In this document: positions 25,040-33,265 of the stretch, one piece after another
Numbering within the stretch: position 1 is the stretch's first letter
How the letters are laid out: each line of letters begins with the position of its first letter
Source of the DNA: Methanotorris igneus Kol 5
Lineage (GTDB): Archaea > AGJL01 > Methanococci > Methanococcales > Methanococcaceae
DNA: 64,000 nt
NCBI RefSeq assembly: GCF_000214415.1
Contig: NC_015562.1
Coordinates: forward strand, 1,713,130 to 1,777,129
Direction: 5' to 3'
Program-made: the position numbers and the translations under genes
The notes under the pieces: generated by a model
What the model saw: only the letters and a program-made list of their open reading frames with translations
Databases searched by the model: none
Told to the model about the DNA's origin: nothing

Positions 25040-26005
25040 TTAGAAGTCTATTCTAATGGTTACAGTTCCAAAGGTCTTTTTGCTTTCTCTAAATGATGTT
25101 ATATCAGTTATTATCCTCATAATGCAAGACCTCTCATTAATTAATGTTATGTGGTCGGTTATTATAATCTCTTCAAATGAATATTTTTCAATGAGGTCTA
25201 TGATTTCTTTAACAATTTTTTCGTCAAGTATGTTTAATGTTTTTGTTGTTATTGAGATATGATCTACTCTATTCTTGCTCTTCATTATTTTTGCAAGTGG
25301 TTCCCAATCTCTTGTTTGTATTTCAATATACCCTTCTTTTTCTGATACAGCATATCCCCTCGCACCAAGCAATACAACCATATCATCAGCAAGTTTATTT
25401 ACCTTTGACATATCACTATCGTAAAAATAGAAGTTTGTTATGTGTTTGCATTCTGTTATTTTTGGCATTTCATTTAGTAGAATCACTGATGCCCTCAACA
25501 AGTCACTTTTAGTTACAATTCCCAGTAAATTGTTATCCTCATCAACAACCAATACCCTCCCAATATCATTCTTCCACATGATTTTTTGGACATCTGCTGC
25601 ACTTGTTTTTGGAGATACGGTTATTAACTTGTCCTCAGGAGTCATTACATCTTTAACTTTAAATTTTTTAAATAATTCCCTTCCAATCTTTTTTAAATCA
25701 TTGAAGGTGACAATACCAAGAATGTTGTCATCTTTATCAACAACAGGATAACCCAAATGCTTATGTTCTCTAATATGTTTTTCAAATTTTTCCAAGTCCA
25801 TATCTTCTGGAACGGTCAAAACATTTTTTGTCATTATGTCCTCTACTGTTATCTCATTTAGGACACTCGATGCATATGTTTTTATTATATCTTCTTCAAA
25901 CTCTATTAGAAACTTGGTTATTTTTTCAAAGATTTCACTCAAATGGTTCAGTTCCAATCCAATGTTATATATCCTTTCAATTGTTGATAGTTTTTTAAAA
26001 AACAT
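25040..26005 (-). CDS. CBS-pair protein with novel N- and C-terminal regions
   Basis: 321 residues. A helical N-terminus (1-50) precedes two CBS motifs: VEDIMTKNVLTVPEDMDL with GYPVVDKDDNILGIVTFNDL, and VKDVMTPEDKLITVSPKTSA with RVLVVDEDNNLLGIVTKSDLL (about 53-180). The C-terminal 140 residues are alpha/beta with an HPF/YfiA-like pattern (VDHISITTKTLN, FGTVTIRIDF). CBS pairs bind adenosyl ligands such as AMP or SAM. Heading an operon with DUF2209 and Mmp7 suggests energy or SAM sensing linked to methyl-CoM reductase maturation, which is inference. Confidence 0.75.
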   Translation of the reverse strand: MFFKKLSTIERIYNIGLELNHLSEIFEKITKFLIEFEEDIIKTYASSVLNEITVEDIMTKNVLTVPEDMDLEKFEKHIREHKHLGYPVVDKDDNILGIVTFNDLKKIGRELFKKFKVKDVMTPEDKLITVSPKTSAADVQKIMWKNDIGRVLVVDEDNNLLGIVTKSDLLRASVILLNEMPKITECKHITNFYFYDSDMSKVNKLADDMVVLLGARGYAVSEKEGYIEIQTRDWEPLAKIMKSKNRVDHISITTKTLNILDEKIVKEIIDLIEKYSFEEIIITDHITLINERSCIMRIITDITSFRESKKTFGTVTIRIDF

Positions 26006-26824
<819 letters not shown>

Positions 26825-26852
26825 AATCTTAAAAAATTTTGGAGGGTTTAAA

Positions 26853-27152
26853 ATGAAAGGGCATTTTGCACCAAAAATGTGTATTGAAAAGGAAGTTGAT
26901 CCCGAAGAAATTCTAGAGTATATGCACAAGAATATTGAAGAAGGGGATTACATTGAAGTGTATTTTGGTAGGGTCCATGTTGAAGGGACTGTAGTGGTTG
27001 CAAGTGATGGATTCTTTAGAGTTGATACAGACAACGACCTCTTGGGGACTTTGGAGTTTGATGTTTCATCAATTATTGATGATTTAATAGAATTAGTGCA
27101 TATAAAAGAGGATAACGCAGAGGAGAAAATTATTTTAAGAGTAAAAGGGTAA
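26853..27152 (+). CDS. DUF2097 family protein
   Basis: 99 residues from ATG 26853, with GGAGGG at 26841-26846; the frame upstream overlaps nadM and is rejected. The sequence (VYFGRVHVEGTVVVASDGFFRVDTDNDLLG in part) reads as a small beta-barrel-like domain with an acidic C-terminus. The family is archaeal and uncharacterised. Its position after nadM suggests co-transcription. Confidence 0.7.
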   Translation: MKGHFAPKMCIEKEVDPEEILEYMHKNIEEGDYIEVYFGRVHVEGTVVVASDGFFRVDTDNDLLGTLEFDVSSIIDDLIELVHIKEDNAEEKIILRVKG

Positions 27153-27153
27153 A

Positions 27154-27390
27154 TATAGCCATAATTTATTTATATGCCTATGAATTTCAAATAGTGGTTA
27201 TCTTCCCTTAAAATTTGAAATAATGCTAAATAATCTTAAAAAAATTTATTGTAGCCATATTTCAAATTCTAACGCATGGCTATAATATATCTAAGAGGCA
27301 CTGCCGAGCGTAGCGAGGCAGTGCATCCGATTTTGATGAAATCGAAGCGAAGCTTCGAGCTGCAAAACCCTTCTAACGCACACGACTATG
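27154..27390. repeat. composite repeat: TIR element plus GAGGCA palindrome
   Basis: A TIR-like unit with ends TATAGCCAT (27154 onwards) and ATGGCTATA (ending 27284) is followed by GAGGCACTGCC-GAGCGTAGCGA-GGCAGTGC (near 27296-27325), TCGAAGCGAAGCTTCGA (near 27342-27358) and a family 1 right end CGCACACGACTAT (27378 onwards). An open frame runs through it into cbiC but is not genuine coding sequence. Confidence 0.75.
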
Positions 27391-27404
27391 GGTTGGAGGT
27401 CGTT

Positions 27405-28058
27405 ATGTTGAAATTTCATGAGTTTATGGGAGCAATAACAAAAGAGGGAATAAGCATTGCCGAAAAATCCAGAGAAATCGTAAAGAATAAAATAAGGAAT
27501 GTTTTAGGGGATAAAATAAATAGTTACTCAAAAGAAGAATTAAGCATTATTGAGAGGGTAGTCCACGCAACTGCTGATGAGGAATACGCAAAGTTGATAT
27601 ATTTTAAAGATAATGCAGTAGAGGAAGGAGTCAAAGCAATAAAAGAAAACAAGCCCATAGTAGTAGATATAAACATGATAAAAGCGGGAATAAGATACAA
27701 TAATACATATTGTTTTATAAATGATAGAAAAACTTATGAACTTGCACAGAAAGAACAAATCACAAGGGCAGTGGCCTCAATAAGGATTGCAAAAGATTTG
27801 ATAGATGACGGGATTGTTGTTATTGGAAATGCCCCAACTGCATTGTTGGAAGTTATAAGGATGATCAATGAAGAGAATATAAAGCCAAGAGTTGTTATTG
27901 GAGTTCCCGTAGGTTTTGTTCAGGCGAGTGAATCGAAAGAACTGCTGAGGAAAACTGATGTTCCTTCAATAACAACCATAGGACCAAAGGGAGGAACACC
28001 AGTGGCAGTTTCAATAATCAATGGAATTATAGCAATGAGTAGGGATGAGAGAGTTTAG
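27405..28058 (+). CDS. cbiC: cobalt-precorrin-8 methylmutase
   Basis: 217 residues from ATG 27405, with TTGGAGGTC upstream. The in-frame extension from 27276 is translated repeat DNA and is rejected. Catalytic His54 is in ERVVHATAD; other family blocks are VVDINMIKAGI and GAPTALL-like NAPTALLEV. It moves the C11 methyl of cobalt-precorrin-8 to C12, giving cobyrinate, in cobalamin and corrinoid synthesis. In M. jannaschii (memory) thiI follows directly; here 2 kb of extra DNA intervenes. Confidence 0.92.
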   Translation: MLKFHEFMGAITKEGISIAEKSREIVKNKIRNVLGDKINSYSKEELSIIERVVHATADEEYAKLIYFKDNAVEEGVKAIKENKPIVVDINMIKAGIRYNNTYCFINDRKTYELAQKEQITRAVASIRIAKDLIDDGIVVIGNAPTALLEVIRMINEENIKPRVVIGVPVGFVQASESKELLRKTDVPSITTIGPKGGTPVAVSIINGIIAMSRDERV

Positions 28059-28489
28059 GAATCAAATTTATTAAAAAATTTAAGAAAGCATCTATTCTGT
28101 TTGGATGCAACTAATGTAATTTTACTACAAACCATCAAAATTTTTTAATTTAGGAGTTTTGTAAATATATTTAAATATTTGGATTAATTATGAAAAAGAC
28201 CTTAAATATAAAAGGACTATGAAATTTTCCACAACTCTATGGTTTAATTTTTTATGGGCTCCTATGAAACCCCTATTATCAAAGAGGCAATTTTAATCCT
28301 AAAATTCTTTGAAACCCATAAATAGATATTCATTATATAGAATATCACCTTTCCGTTTTTGGAAAGGTAGGGGTGAAATATATTCATTCTGAAAATACAT
28401 AACGTTTCTTTTTTAGCATAAACAAATTTTTTGTTATTCAAAATAACAGTATGAGATTACAATAGATATACTTAATGTAGTGATTATAA
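28059..28489. other. gene-free region with candidate small RNA hairpin
   Basis: Contains the left copy of a 35-bp direct repeat (28117-28151). A TATA-like ATTATATAGAA (28332-28342) precedes the hairpin CCTTTCC-GTTTTT-GGAAAGG (28348-28367) and a GGGGTG run. No open frame of note. It could encode a small RNA, but no family is recognised. Confidence 0.4.
28117..28151. repeat. 35-bp direct repeat, left copy
   Basis: Identical over 35 bp to 29919-29953; the central part reads ACTACAAACCATCAAAA. The pair bounds the 1.77-kb insert that separates cbiC from thiI, like att sites or a large target duplication. Confidence 0.8.
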
Positions 28490-28699
28490 TTAAATATTCA
28501 AATATACTTGCGAAAGTTCTATAATTAATTCAGTTAAACCTTCAAAAAAGAAATATCCAACAGCACAGTAAATAGATAGTTTTTTATTTTCTTTTAGGGC
28601 TTTGTTTATCTTTTCTTTGAATAACTCTAATACTGTTTTCTCATAAGGTAGAATATTGGGCTTATTATTGTAGATTGGGATTGTTTGAATGAACCCCAT
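28490..28699 (-). pseudogene. fragment of a PLD-like/SNF2 helicase N-terminus
   Basis: 69 residues from ATG 28699 (GGGGTTAAA upstream). KENKKLSIYCAVGYFFFEGLTELI resembles the first strand-helix of the PLD-like nuclease domain at the start of large SNF2-type helicases (DIAVGYFxxSGF pattern). Such proteins are several hundred residues long; here a stop comes 14 residues later, so this is most likely a remnant. It is next to a toxin-antitoxin-like pair in an inserted segment. Confidence 0.45.
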
Positions 28700-28724
28700 T
28701 TTAACCCCTATTTTTGTTAATTGA

Positions 28725-29315
28725 TTAAATTATCTTATACATCTGGACATACTCTATTATAATTTCATTATTTGTTTCTTTATCAATTTTTTTGTCTTTT
28801 CTTTTTTGTAAAATTTTAAAGCCATTGTTTTCATAAAATTTAATTAACTTTTCATTATTTAGAGTTTCTACCAAGATTATCCTTCCCCCAACAAGCTCAT
28901 TTGCATTACATAGTGTATCTATTGCTTCTTGTAGTATTATATCCCCCTTAATTTCATCCCAAAATTTATCGTTTTTTCCCAGTTGTCCAATAAGATAGAT
29001 AGAAAATTCTTTCTTTTCTTTAGAGATGCCATCTAACTTTTTTAACGTCTTTTTTGATATTTCTTCATCAACAATTTTTAAAATAGATAGTGCTAAGGTA
29101 AAGTATGCTAAAATATCCTTAGTATCTTTTTTGAAAATTAGATAGGTTCTACTTTTATTTAATTTTTCAAACAATATTGCAGTATTTTTTAAAAATAATT
29201 CAACATCAGGATTTTTAGAACAACTAAAATTATTTAGTAAATTTTTTACTTTTTCTTCATCATATTTTTCTAATAATCTTTTTAGTGGAACTATAATTCC
29301 ATCTTCTCTAACCAT
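28725..29315 (-). CDS. GNAT-family acetyltransferase, possible toxin
   Basis: 196 residues from ATG 29315 with GAGGG upstream. Strand SIYLIGQLGKN matches the acetyl-CoA binding start of TacT-like GNATs, the helix ILQEAIDTLCNANELVGGRIILVET follows, and KFYENNGFKIL is the classic C-terminal GNAT motif. TacT-type toxins acetylate aminoacyl-tRNA; whether this one does is inference. It overlaps a 58-residue helical protein gene by 25 bp, the usual antitoxin position and size. It lies within the insert between cbiC and thiI, consistent with an accessory origin. Confidence 0.65.
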   Translation of the reverse strand: MVREDGIIVPLKRLLEKYDEEKVKNLLNNFSCSKNPDVELFLKNTAILFEKLNKSRTYLIFKKDTKDILAYFTLALSILKIVDEEISKKTLKKLDGISKEKKEFSIYLIGQLGKNDKFWDEIKGDIILQEAIDTLCNANELVGGRIILVETLNNEKLIKFYENNGFKILQKRKDKKIDKETNNEIIIEYVQMYKII

Positions 29316-29467
29316 CTTTCGCCCTCTTCCAGTTTTTTCCTAAATCTTTCTGCTCTCTTTTTAATTTCTCTCCAATCAGTGTGTTTTGATTTTAAATCAT
29401 TTAATAGTTTTTCAGCCACTTCTTTATCCTTAATAATGCAAATACCTTCTTCTAACAATGTAGCCAT
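29291..29467 (-). CDS. small helical protein, putative antitoxin of the GNAT gene
   Basis: 58 residues from ATG 29467 with GGTGAT upstream; an earlier TTG at 29479 is less likely. It is almost wholly helical and charged (ATLLEEGICIIKDKEVAEKL, then a Lys/Arg/Glu-rich end). It precedes and overlaps the GNAT gene, as toxin-antitoxin pairs often do. No DNA-binding fold is evident. Antitoxin role is inferred from context only. Confidence 0.5.
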   Translation of the reverse strand: MATLLEEGICIIKDKEVAEKLLNDLKSKHTDWREIKKRAERFRKKLEEGERWLEKMEL

Positions 29468-29544
29468 TTTTATCACCAAAACTTTTTAATAAATTTTATA
29501 TCAATTTAGATATAAATTTTTTAACTTTTTATTTTCCCTTAATC

Positions 29545-29770
29545 ATAGTCCCCATCAAACATATAAATATATAACTAAATCAATATACTTTAAATATTAA
29601 AGACACCACAACGTTATAATGCCAAGATTTTTGGGTATGACATGAATACAAAAGTATTACTAATTAATATTATTTATAGTAGTTTTATTATTAAAAAAGC
29701 AATACTGTTAAAAAGATGGAAAAAATTAATTAACATCTATAAATATTTAAATACATGATGGGAATTAAGG
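29545..29770. repeat. TIR family 2 element, copy 2 (about 226 bp)
   Basis: Begins ATAGTCCCCATCAAACATAT and ends with a run whose complement starts CCTTAATTCCCATCATGTAT. Compared with 22919-23066 it has about 80 bp more in the middle, so one is a deletion derivative of the other. Promoter side of the putative antitoxin gene. Confidence 0.7.
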
Positions 29771-29775
29771 CATTA

Positions 29776-29920
29776 AATGGCAATAATCCTTCCTTAAAAT
29801 TTGAAATAAGGCATAAATCTTTATGACTTTATATACGGCAAAACTTTCAGTTTTGCCAAAAGATATTCGGCAAAATCCCTTGGATTTTGCCAAAAAACCC
29901 TTCTAACGCATACGACTATA
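29776..29920. repeat. TIR family 1 element, left end missing
   Basis: Family core TTAAAATTTGAAATAAGGCA, two hairpins (GGCAAAAC..GTTTTGCC near 29834-29855; GGCAAAATCC..GGATTTTGCC near 29870-29891) and right end CGCATACGACTATA (29907-29920). The left end is replaced by the family 2 element. Confidence 0.7.
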
Positions 29921-29953
29921 ATTTTACTACAAACCATCAAAATTTTTTAATTT
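29919..29953. repeat. 35-bp direct repeat, right copy
   Basis: Identical to 28117-28151. It lies about 70 bp before the thiI start. See the left copy. Confidence 0.8.
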
Positions 29954-30021
29954 TTTAATTAATTTTTTAATTAAAAGTTGCATAGGATAAATAAAAATGA
30001 AAGAGTTTAACAGGTGGTATT

Positions 30022-31149
30022 TTGGAAAAGATTATTGTTAGATACGGTGAAATTGGGACAAAGTCAAAACAAACAAGGAAGAGATTTGAGGAACTCCTTG
30101 CAAAGAGTATAAGAAAACTCCTTCAAAAATATGATATACACCCAGATGTTAGTATATTGCACACAAGGTTATTAGTAGAGGTTAATAAGGAAGATTTTGA
30201 AAAAACTCTTGAATTACTAAGAAAAGTTCCTGGAATAAGTTCATTTAGCCCATGTGTCGAGTGTAAGTTGGATATTGACAACATTGTAAAAACTGCAAAG
30301 AGAGTTGTTAAGGATAAACTAAAATCCATTGATAAAGATGAGATAACTTTTGCAGTAAAAACACAGAGAGTTCAGAAATACTTCCCATTAACATCCCCTG
30401 AAATAAATAGTATTGTTGGAGAGAAAATCATAGAGGAGTTTGGATTAAAAGTTGATTTAAAAAATCCTGACATACTCGTTGAAATAGAAGTTTTAAAGGA
30501 TAGAGCATTTATTTTCACAGAAAGAATTAGAGGTATTGGTGGATTACCAGTAGGAACTCAAGGGAATGTATTGGTTTTAATGTCTGATGGTATTGACAGC
30601 CCTGTTGCTGCATATCTAATGATAAGAAGAGGGTGCAACGCTACGTTGTTACATTTAAAGTTATCAGAAGAAGGGCTTAAAAAGACAAGAAAACTTGCAG
30701 GTATTTTAAGTGATTATGATTGTGATTTGAGGTTTGTAGTGAAAGACTTTAGAGATGAGTTGAAAAGTATAAAAGAGAATCTTAAAAAGCTCGACAAGGA
30801 AGAGTACACCTGTATATTCTGCAAGAGAACTATGTTAAAAATAGCGGAGAAATATGCAAAAGATTTGGGCTGTGATGCTATCGTTACAGGAGATAATTTG
30901 GGACAAGTGGCATCTCAAACCTTAAAGAATTTAAGGGCTATAAGTGAAGGAATTGAATTGCCCATATTGAGACCTTTGATTGGAATGGACAAAAATGAAA
31001 TAATAGAGATTGCAAAAGAAATAGGAACTTTTGAGATTTCAACAAGTAAAGAGATTAAATGTTTTGCAGTTCCAAAATATCCTGTAACAAAAGCAAATAT
31101 TGAAAAGATTAAGGAAATTGAAAAAGAATTAAAAATAAGAGGACATTGA
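30022..31149 (+). CDS. thiI: tRNA 4-thiouridine sulfurtransferase
   Basis: 375 residues from a TTG with ACAGGTGGT upstream. NFLD-like region and THUMP domain (about 1-165), then the PP-loop SDGIDSP at 188-194. No rhodanese domain. C264 and C267 (CIFC) plus C347 (IKCFAV) match the three-Cys pattern reported for methanogen ThiI proteins, which carry an Fe-S cluster. It thiolates U8 of tRNA. The last codons (RGH) and the stop lie inside an inserted palindromic element; an alternative native-looking ending is repeated at 31200-31250. Confidence 0.92.
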   Translation: MEKIIVRYGEIGTKSKQTRKRFEELLAKSIRKLLQKYDIHPDVSILHTRLLVEVNKEDFEKTLELLRKVPGISSFSPCVECKLDIDNIVKTAKRVVKDKLKSIDKDEITFAVKTQRVQKYFPLTSPEINSIVGEKIIEEFGLKVDLKNPDILVEIEVLKDRAFIFTERIRGIGGLPVGTQGNVLVLMSDGIDSPVAAYLMIRRGCNATLLHLKLSEEGLKKTRKLAGILSDYDCDLRFVVKDFRDELKSIKENLKKLDKEEYTCIFCKRTMLKIAEKYAKDLGCDAIVTGDNLGQVASQTLKNLRAISEGIELPILRPLIGMDKNEIIEIAKEIGTFEISTSKEIKCFAVPKYPVTKANIEKIKEIEKELKIRGH

Positions 31150-31250
31150 GCGAAAATACCTTATTCTTTTTTTTTTTGATGAAACTTTTTAAAAGTTTCA
31201 TTGAGAAAATTAGGGAGATTGAAAAAGAATTAAAAAATATTAGCAAATAA
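31099..31250. repeat. duplicated thiI 3' end flanking a palindromic element
   Basis: 31099-31149 encodes IEKIKEIEKELKIRGH-stop. 31200-31250 encodes IEKIREIEKELKNISK-stop. Between them an element starting near AGAGGACATTGAGCGAA has a T12 run (near 31168-31179) and hairpin GAAACTTTTTAAAAGTTTC (31181-31199), also seen at 56902-56920. The T-run probably serves as thiI terminator. Confidence 0.75.
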
Positions 31251-31325
31251 TTCCAATTTCTTTTTAAAGTTTAAAACGTCCAAGAGTTAAAAATAATATT
31301 TTAAAAATTTTTGAAATTCTATTAA

Positions 31326-32093
31326 TTAAAATAAAAAGACACCCAAAGCTAAAACTATGATAGTTATTAGTATCATTGCAAGATCCTCAACCCCAATTTT
31401 CTTTTTATGTAAAAATAAATCTGATTCATTTGAATAGCATCTTGATAACATTGCAAGGTATGTTTTTTCTCCCTGCTCATAAGCTCTTAAAAACAAATTT
31501 CCTACAGTATAACCGAATATATGGAGTATTTTTTTGTAGGATAAGTTTTTTCTATTAAATCCCCTTGATTTTTGTGCTTTTATTGTGTTTTCAAGGACAT
31601 CATACATCACAAACAAATATCTCACCATCAACCCCAAGAGCATAGCCATAATCTTTGGAAGCCCCAACTTTCTCGCTGCATTTATAACCTCATACATAGG
31701 TGTTGTTGAAGATAGCAAAACAATACCTGTGACACTAACTAAGACCTTTAGAAATAATATTATTCCAAACGTTAATCCTTCTTGATATATTGGCATGCCA
31801 AATAAGCAATAGATTACAGTATCCCCCTTAATAAATGGTTGAAATAGTGCAATGGTTCCCCCAAACGGCAATATAAGAGCTATTCTTTTAAACATATAGA
31901 GTAAAGATAATCTTGACAATATTATTAGAAATATTAAATAACCCTCAACCAACAACATTGCAAATACGTTGTTGTAAACGGTTATATAAAAAATAATGAG
32001 GAGCGTCAAAACTAATTTAACTCTCGCATCCAATTTGTGGATTATACTATCTTTAAAATTTTCCCTTTCAAGTGATGATAATGAAATATGCAT
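31326..32093 (-). CDS. cbiQ: cobalt ECF transporter membrane component CbiQ
   Basis: 255 residues with five or six membrane helices. The T-component signature is present: a first Ala-Arg-Gly-type coupling segment AARKLGLPKIMAML and a second AQKSRGF. Start ATG 32093 (MHISLSSLERENFKDSIIHKLDARVKL); the DARVKL block is typical of CbiQ. Works with CbiM, CbiN and the ATPase CbiO in Co2+ uptake, needed for corrinoids. cbiO, expected next, is absent: the next gene is the convergent thiI. Confidence 0.9.
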   Translation of the reverse strand: MHISLSSLERENFKDSIIHKLDARVKLVLTLLIIFYITVYNNVFAMLLVEGYLIFLIILSRLSLLYMFKRIALILPFGGTIALFQPFIKGDTVIYCLFGMPIYQEGLTFGIILFLKVLVSVTGIVLLSSTTPMYEVINAARKLGLPKIMAMLLGLMVRYLFVMYDVLENTIKAQKSRGFNRKNLSYKKILHIFGYTVGNLFLRAYEQGEKTYLAMLSRCYSNESDLFLHKKKIGVEDLAMILITIIVLALGVFLF

Positions 32094-32188
32094 AAAACCA
32101 CCAAATTGTAAATTGTTATTGAAATTATAGTTTTATTTTATTTAAAATAGACACTTTAGATTAAAAATAAATGAAGAATATAAAAAGC

Positions 32189-32503
32189 TTAGTTTTTCTT
32201 TGCAATAGCAACAGTTATCCCATAAGCAACAGCCAATATTATTATAATCCCGACAATCATTGCTATAACCTCTCCAACTTTACCCATACCTTCAATTGAG
32301 TAATCTGGCATTGGAGATGGGACAACGGTTCCCTCTTCCTCTAAACCAATTTGTTGAAGGTTGTGATGCAATGTCTTTTCATTTATAATCTTCTCAGCCG
32401 TACTCTCTAACCCATCTGGGTTTGGACATGCTAAGAACGGTGCCAAAACACCAATTATTAAAGATATTACCAATCCATACAACAAAATTTTTTTGTTGTC
32501 CAT
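32189..32503 (-). CDS. cbiN: CbiN-like PDGLE protein of cobalt transporter
   Basis: 104 residues with two membrane helices (about 7-24 and 78-100) and an external loop. ACPNPDGLESTAEKI contains the PDGLE motif of this CbiN-equivalent. It is a small auxiliary subunit that helps CbiM load Co2+. Located 32 bp downstream of cbiM and about 95 bp before cbiQ on the same strand. Confidence 0.85.
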   Translation of the reverse strand: MDNKKILLYGLVISLIIGVLAPFLACPNPDGLESTAEKIINEKTLHHNLQQIGLEEEGTVVPSPMPDYSIEGMGKVGEVIAMIVGIIIILAVAYGITVAIAKKN

Positions 32504-32535
32504 TTAATATCACCTTTATTTAATATGATGATTTT

Positions 32536-33168
32536 TTATTCATTGACAGTTGATTTTGCCCCAATTAAATCAGGTTTTACATTTGAGAGGTATGCTATGA
32601 CTATTGCTGTTATTGCCCCTTCAATTATTCCAATACATGCGTGGTAGAGACCCATGTAGTAGAGACCTTTGTCCAATGGGAATGTTCCAGCGATTGCCAT
32701 CTCTATTGCACATACTATTGCAGATAAGAACAAGCTTGCCCATCCTGCAACAAATGCAGCGATTGGAGTTCCAATGTTTTTCAATGCTTTAAATACGTAG
32801 TAACCTACAAAACTACCAATAATTCCCATGTTAAAGATGTTTGCACCCATAACCAACAATCCACCATCTGCGAAGAAAACACCTTGAACAATTAAAACCA
32901 ATGTCAACATTAAAACTCCAGCCCATGGACTGTCAAATATTATTGCAGTTAAAGCCCCACCAACCATATGTCCACTTGTACCCCATGGAATTGGCATGTT
33001 CATTGCTTGAATAGCAAAGATACCTGCTGCTAAAGCAGCGAACAATGGAACTTTTTTCTCATCAAGCTCTTTTGATGCCCACTTTAAGGACATCGCAATA
33101 AATGCCAAAGATATCAACCAAAAAACACCGCATTCCCATAGTGGCATAAATCCATCTGGTATGTGCAT
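32536..33168 (-). CDS. cbiM: cobalt ECF transporter substrate-binding component CbiM
   Basis: 210 residues starting MHIPDGFMP; the N-terminal Met-His motif coordinates the metal, which fixes the start at 33168. About seven membrane helices, with [14 protein letters not shown] as a second His-containing metal-binding segment. Gives Co2+ specificity to the CbiMNQO complex. First gene of the operon, under a promoter with a palindromic operator; the insertion sequence ends 98 bp upstream. Confidence 0.93.
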   Translation of the reverse strand: MHIPDGFMPLWECGVFWLISLAFIAMSLKWASKELDEKKVPLFAALAAGIFAIQAMNMPIPWGTSGHMVGGALTAIIFDSPWAGVLMLTLVLIVQGVFFADGGLLVMGANIFNMGIIGSFVGYYVFKALKNIGTPIAAFVAGWASLFLSAIVCAIEMAIAGTFPLDKGLYYMGLYHACIGIIEGAITAIVIAYLSNVKPDLIGAKSTVNE

Positions 33169-33210
33169 AGTTTCACCTTTTTTTACTATTTCACACTTGT
33201 AAAAGATTTA

Positions 33211-33252
33211 GTAATACAGTATTACATAATGACGATATTTCATATATATAGT
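33211..33252 (-). promoter_or_regulatory. cbiM promoter with perfect 15-bp palindrome
   Basis: On the minus strand a TATA box (CTATATATATG, 33241-33251) is followed about 16 bp later by GTAATAC-T-GTATTAC (33211-33225), at about the expected start site. A perfect dyad there fits a repressor operator, for example a NikR-like metalloregulator (inference). Confidence 0.6.
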
Positions 33253-33265
33253 TTTCTATAAAATT

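Noticed and set aside
27276-27404. N-terminal extension of CbiC
   Set aside because: It translates GAGGCA and TIR-type repeats; ATG 27405 has a proper Shine-Dalgarno.
28490-28699. Functional small gene
   Set aside because: It resembles only the first strand and helix of PLD-type helicase proteins and stops at once, so a remnant is more likely.
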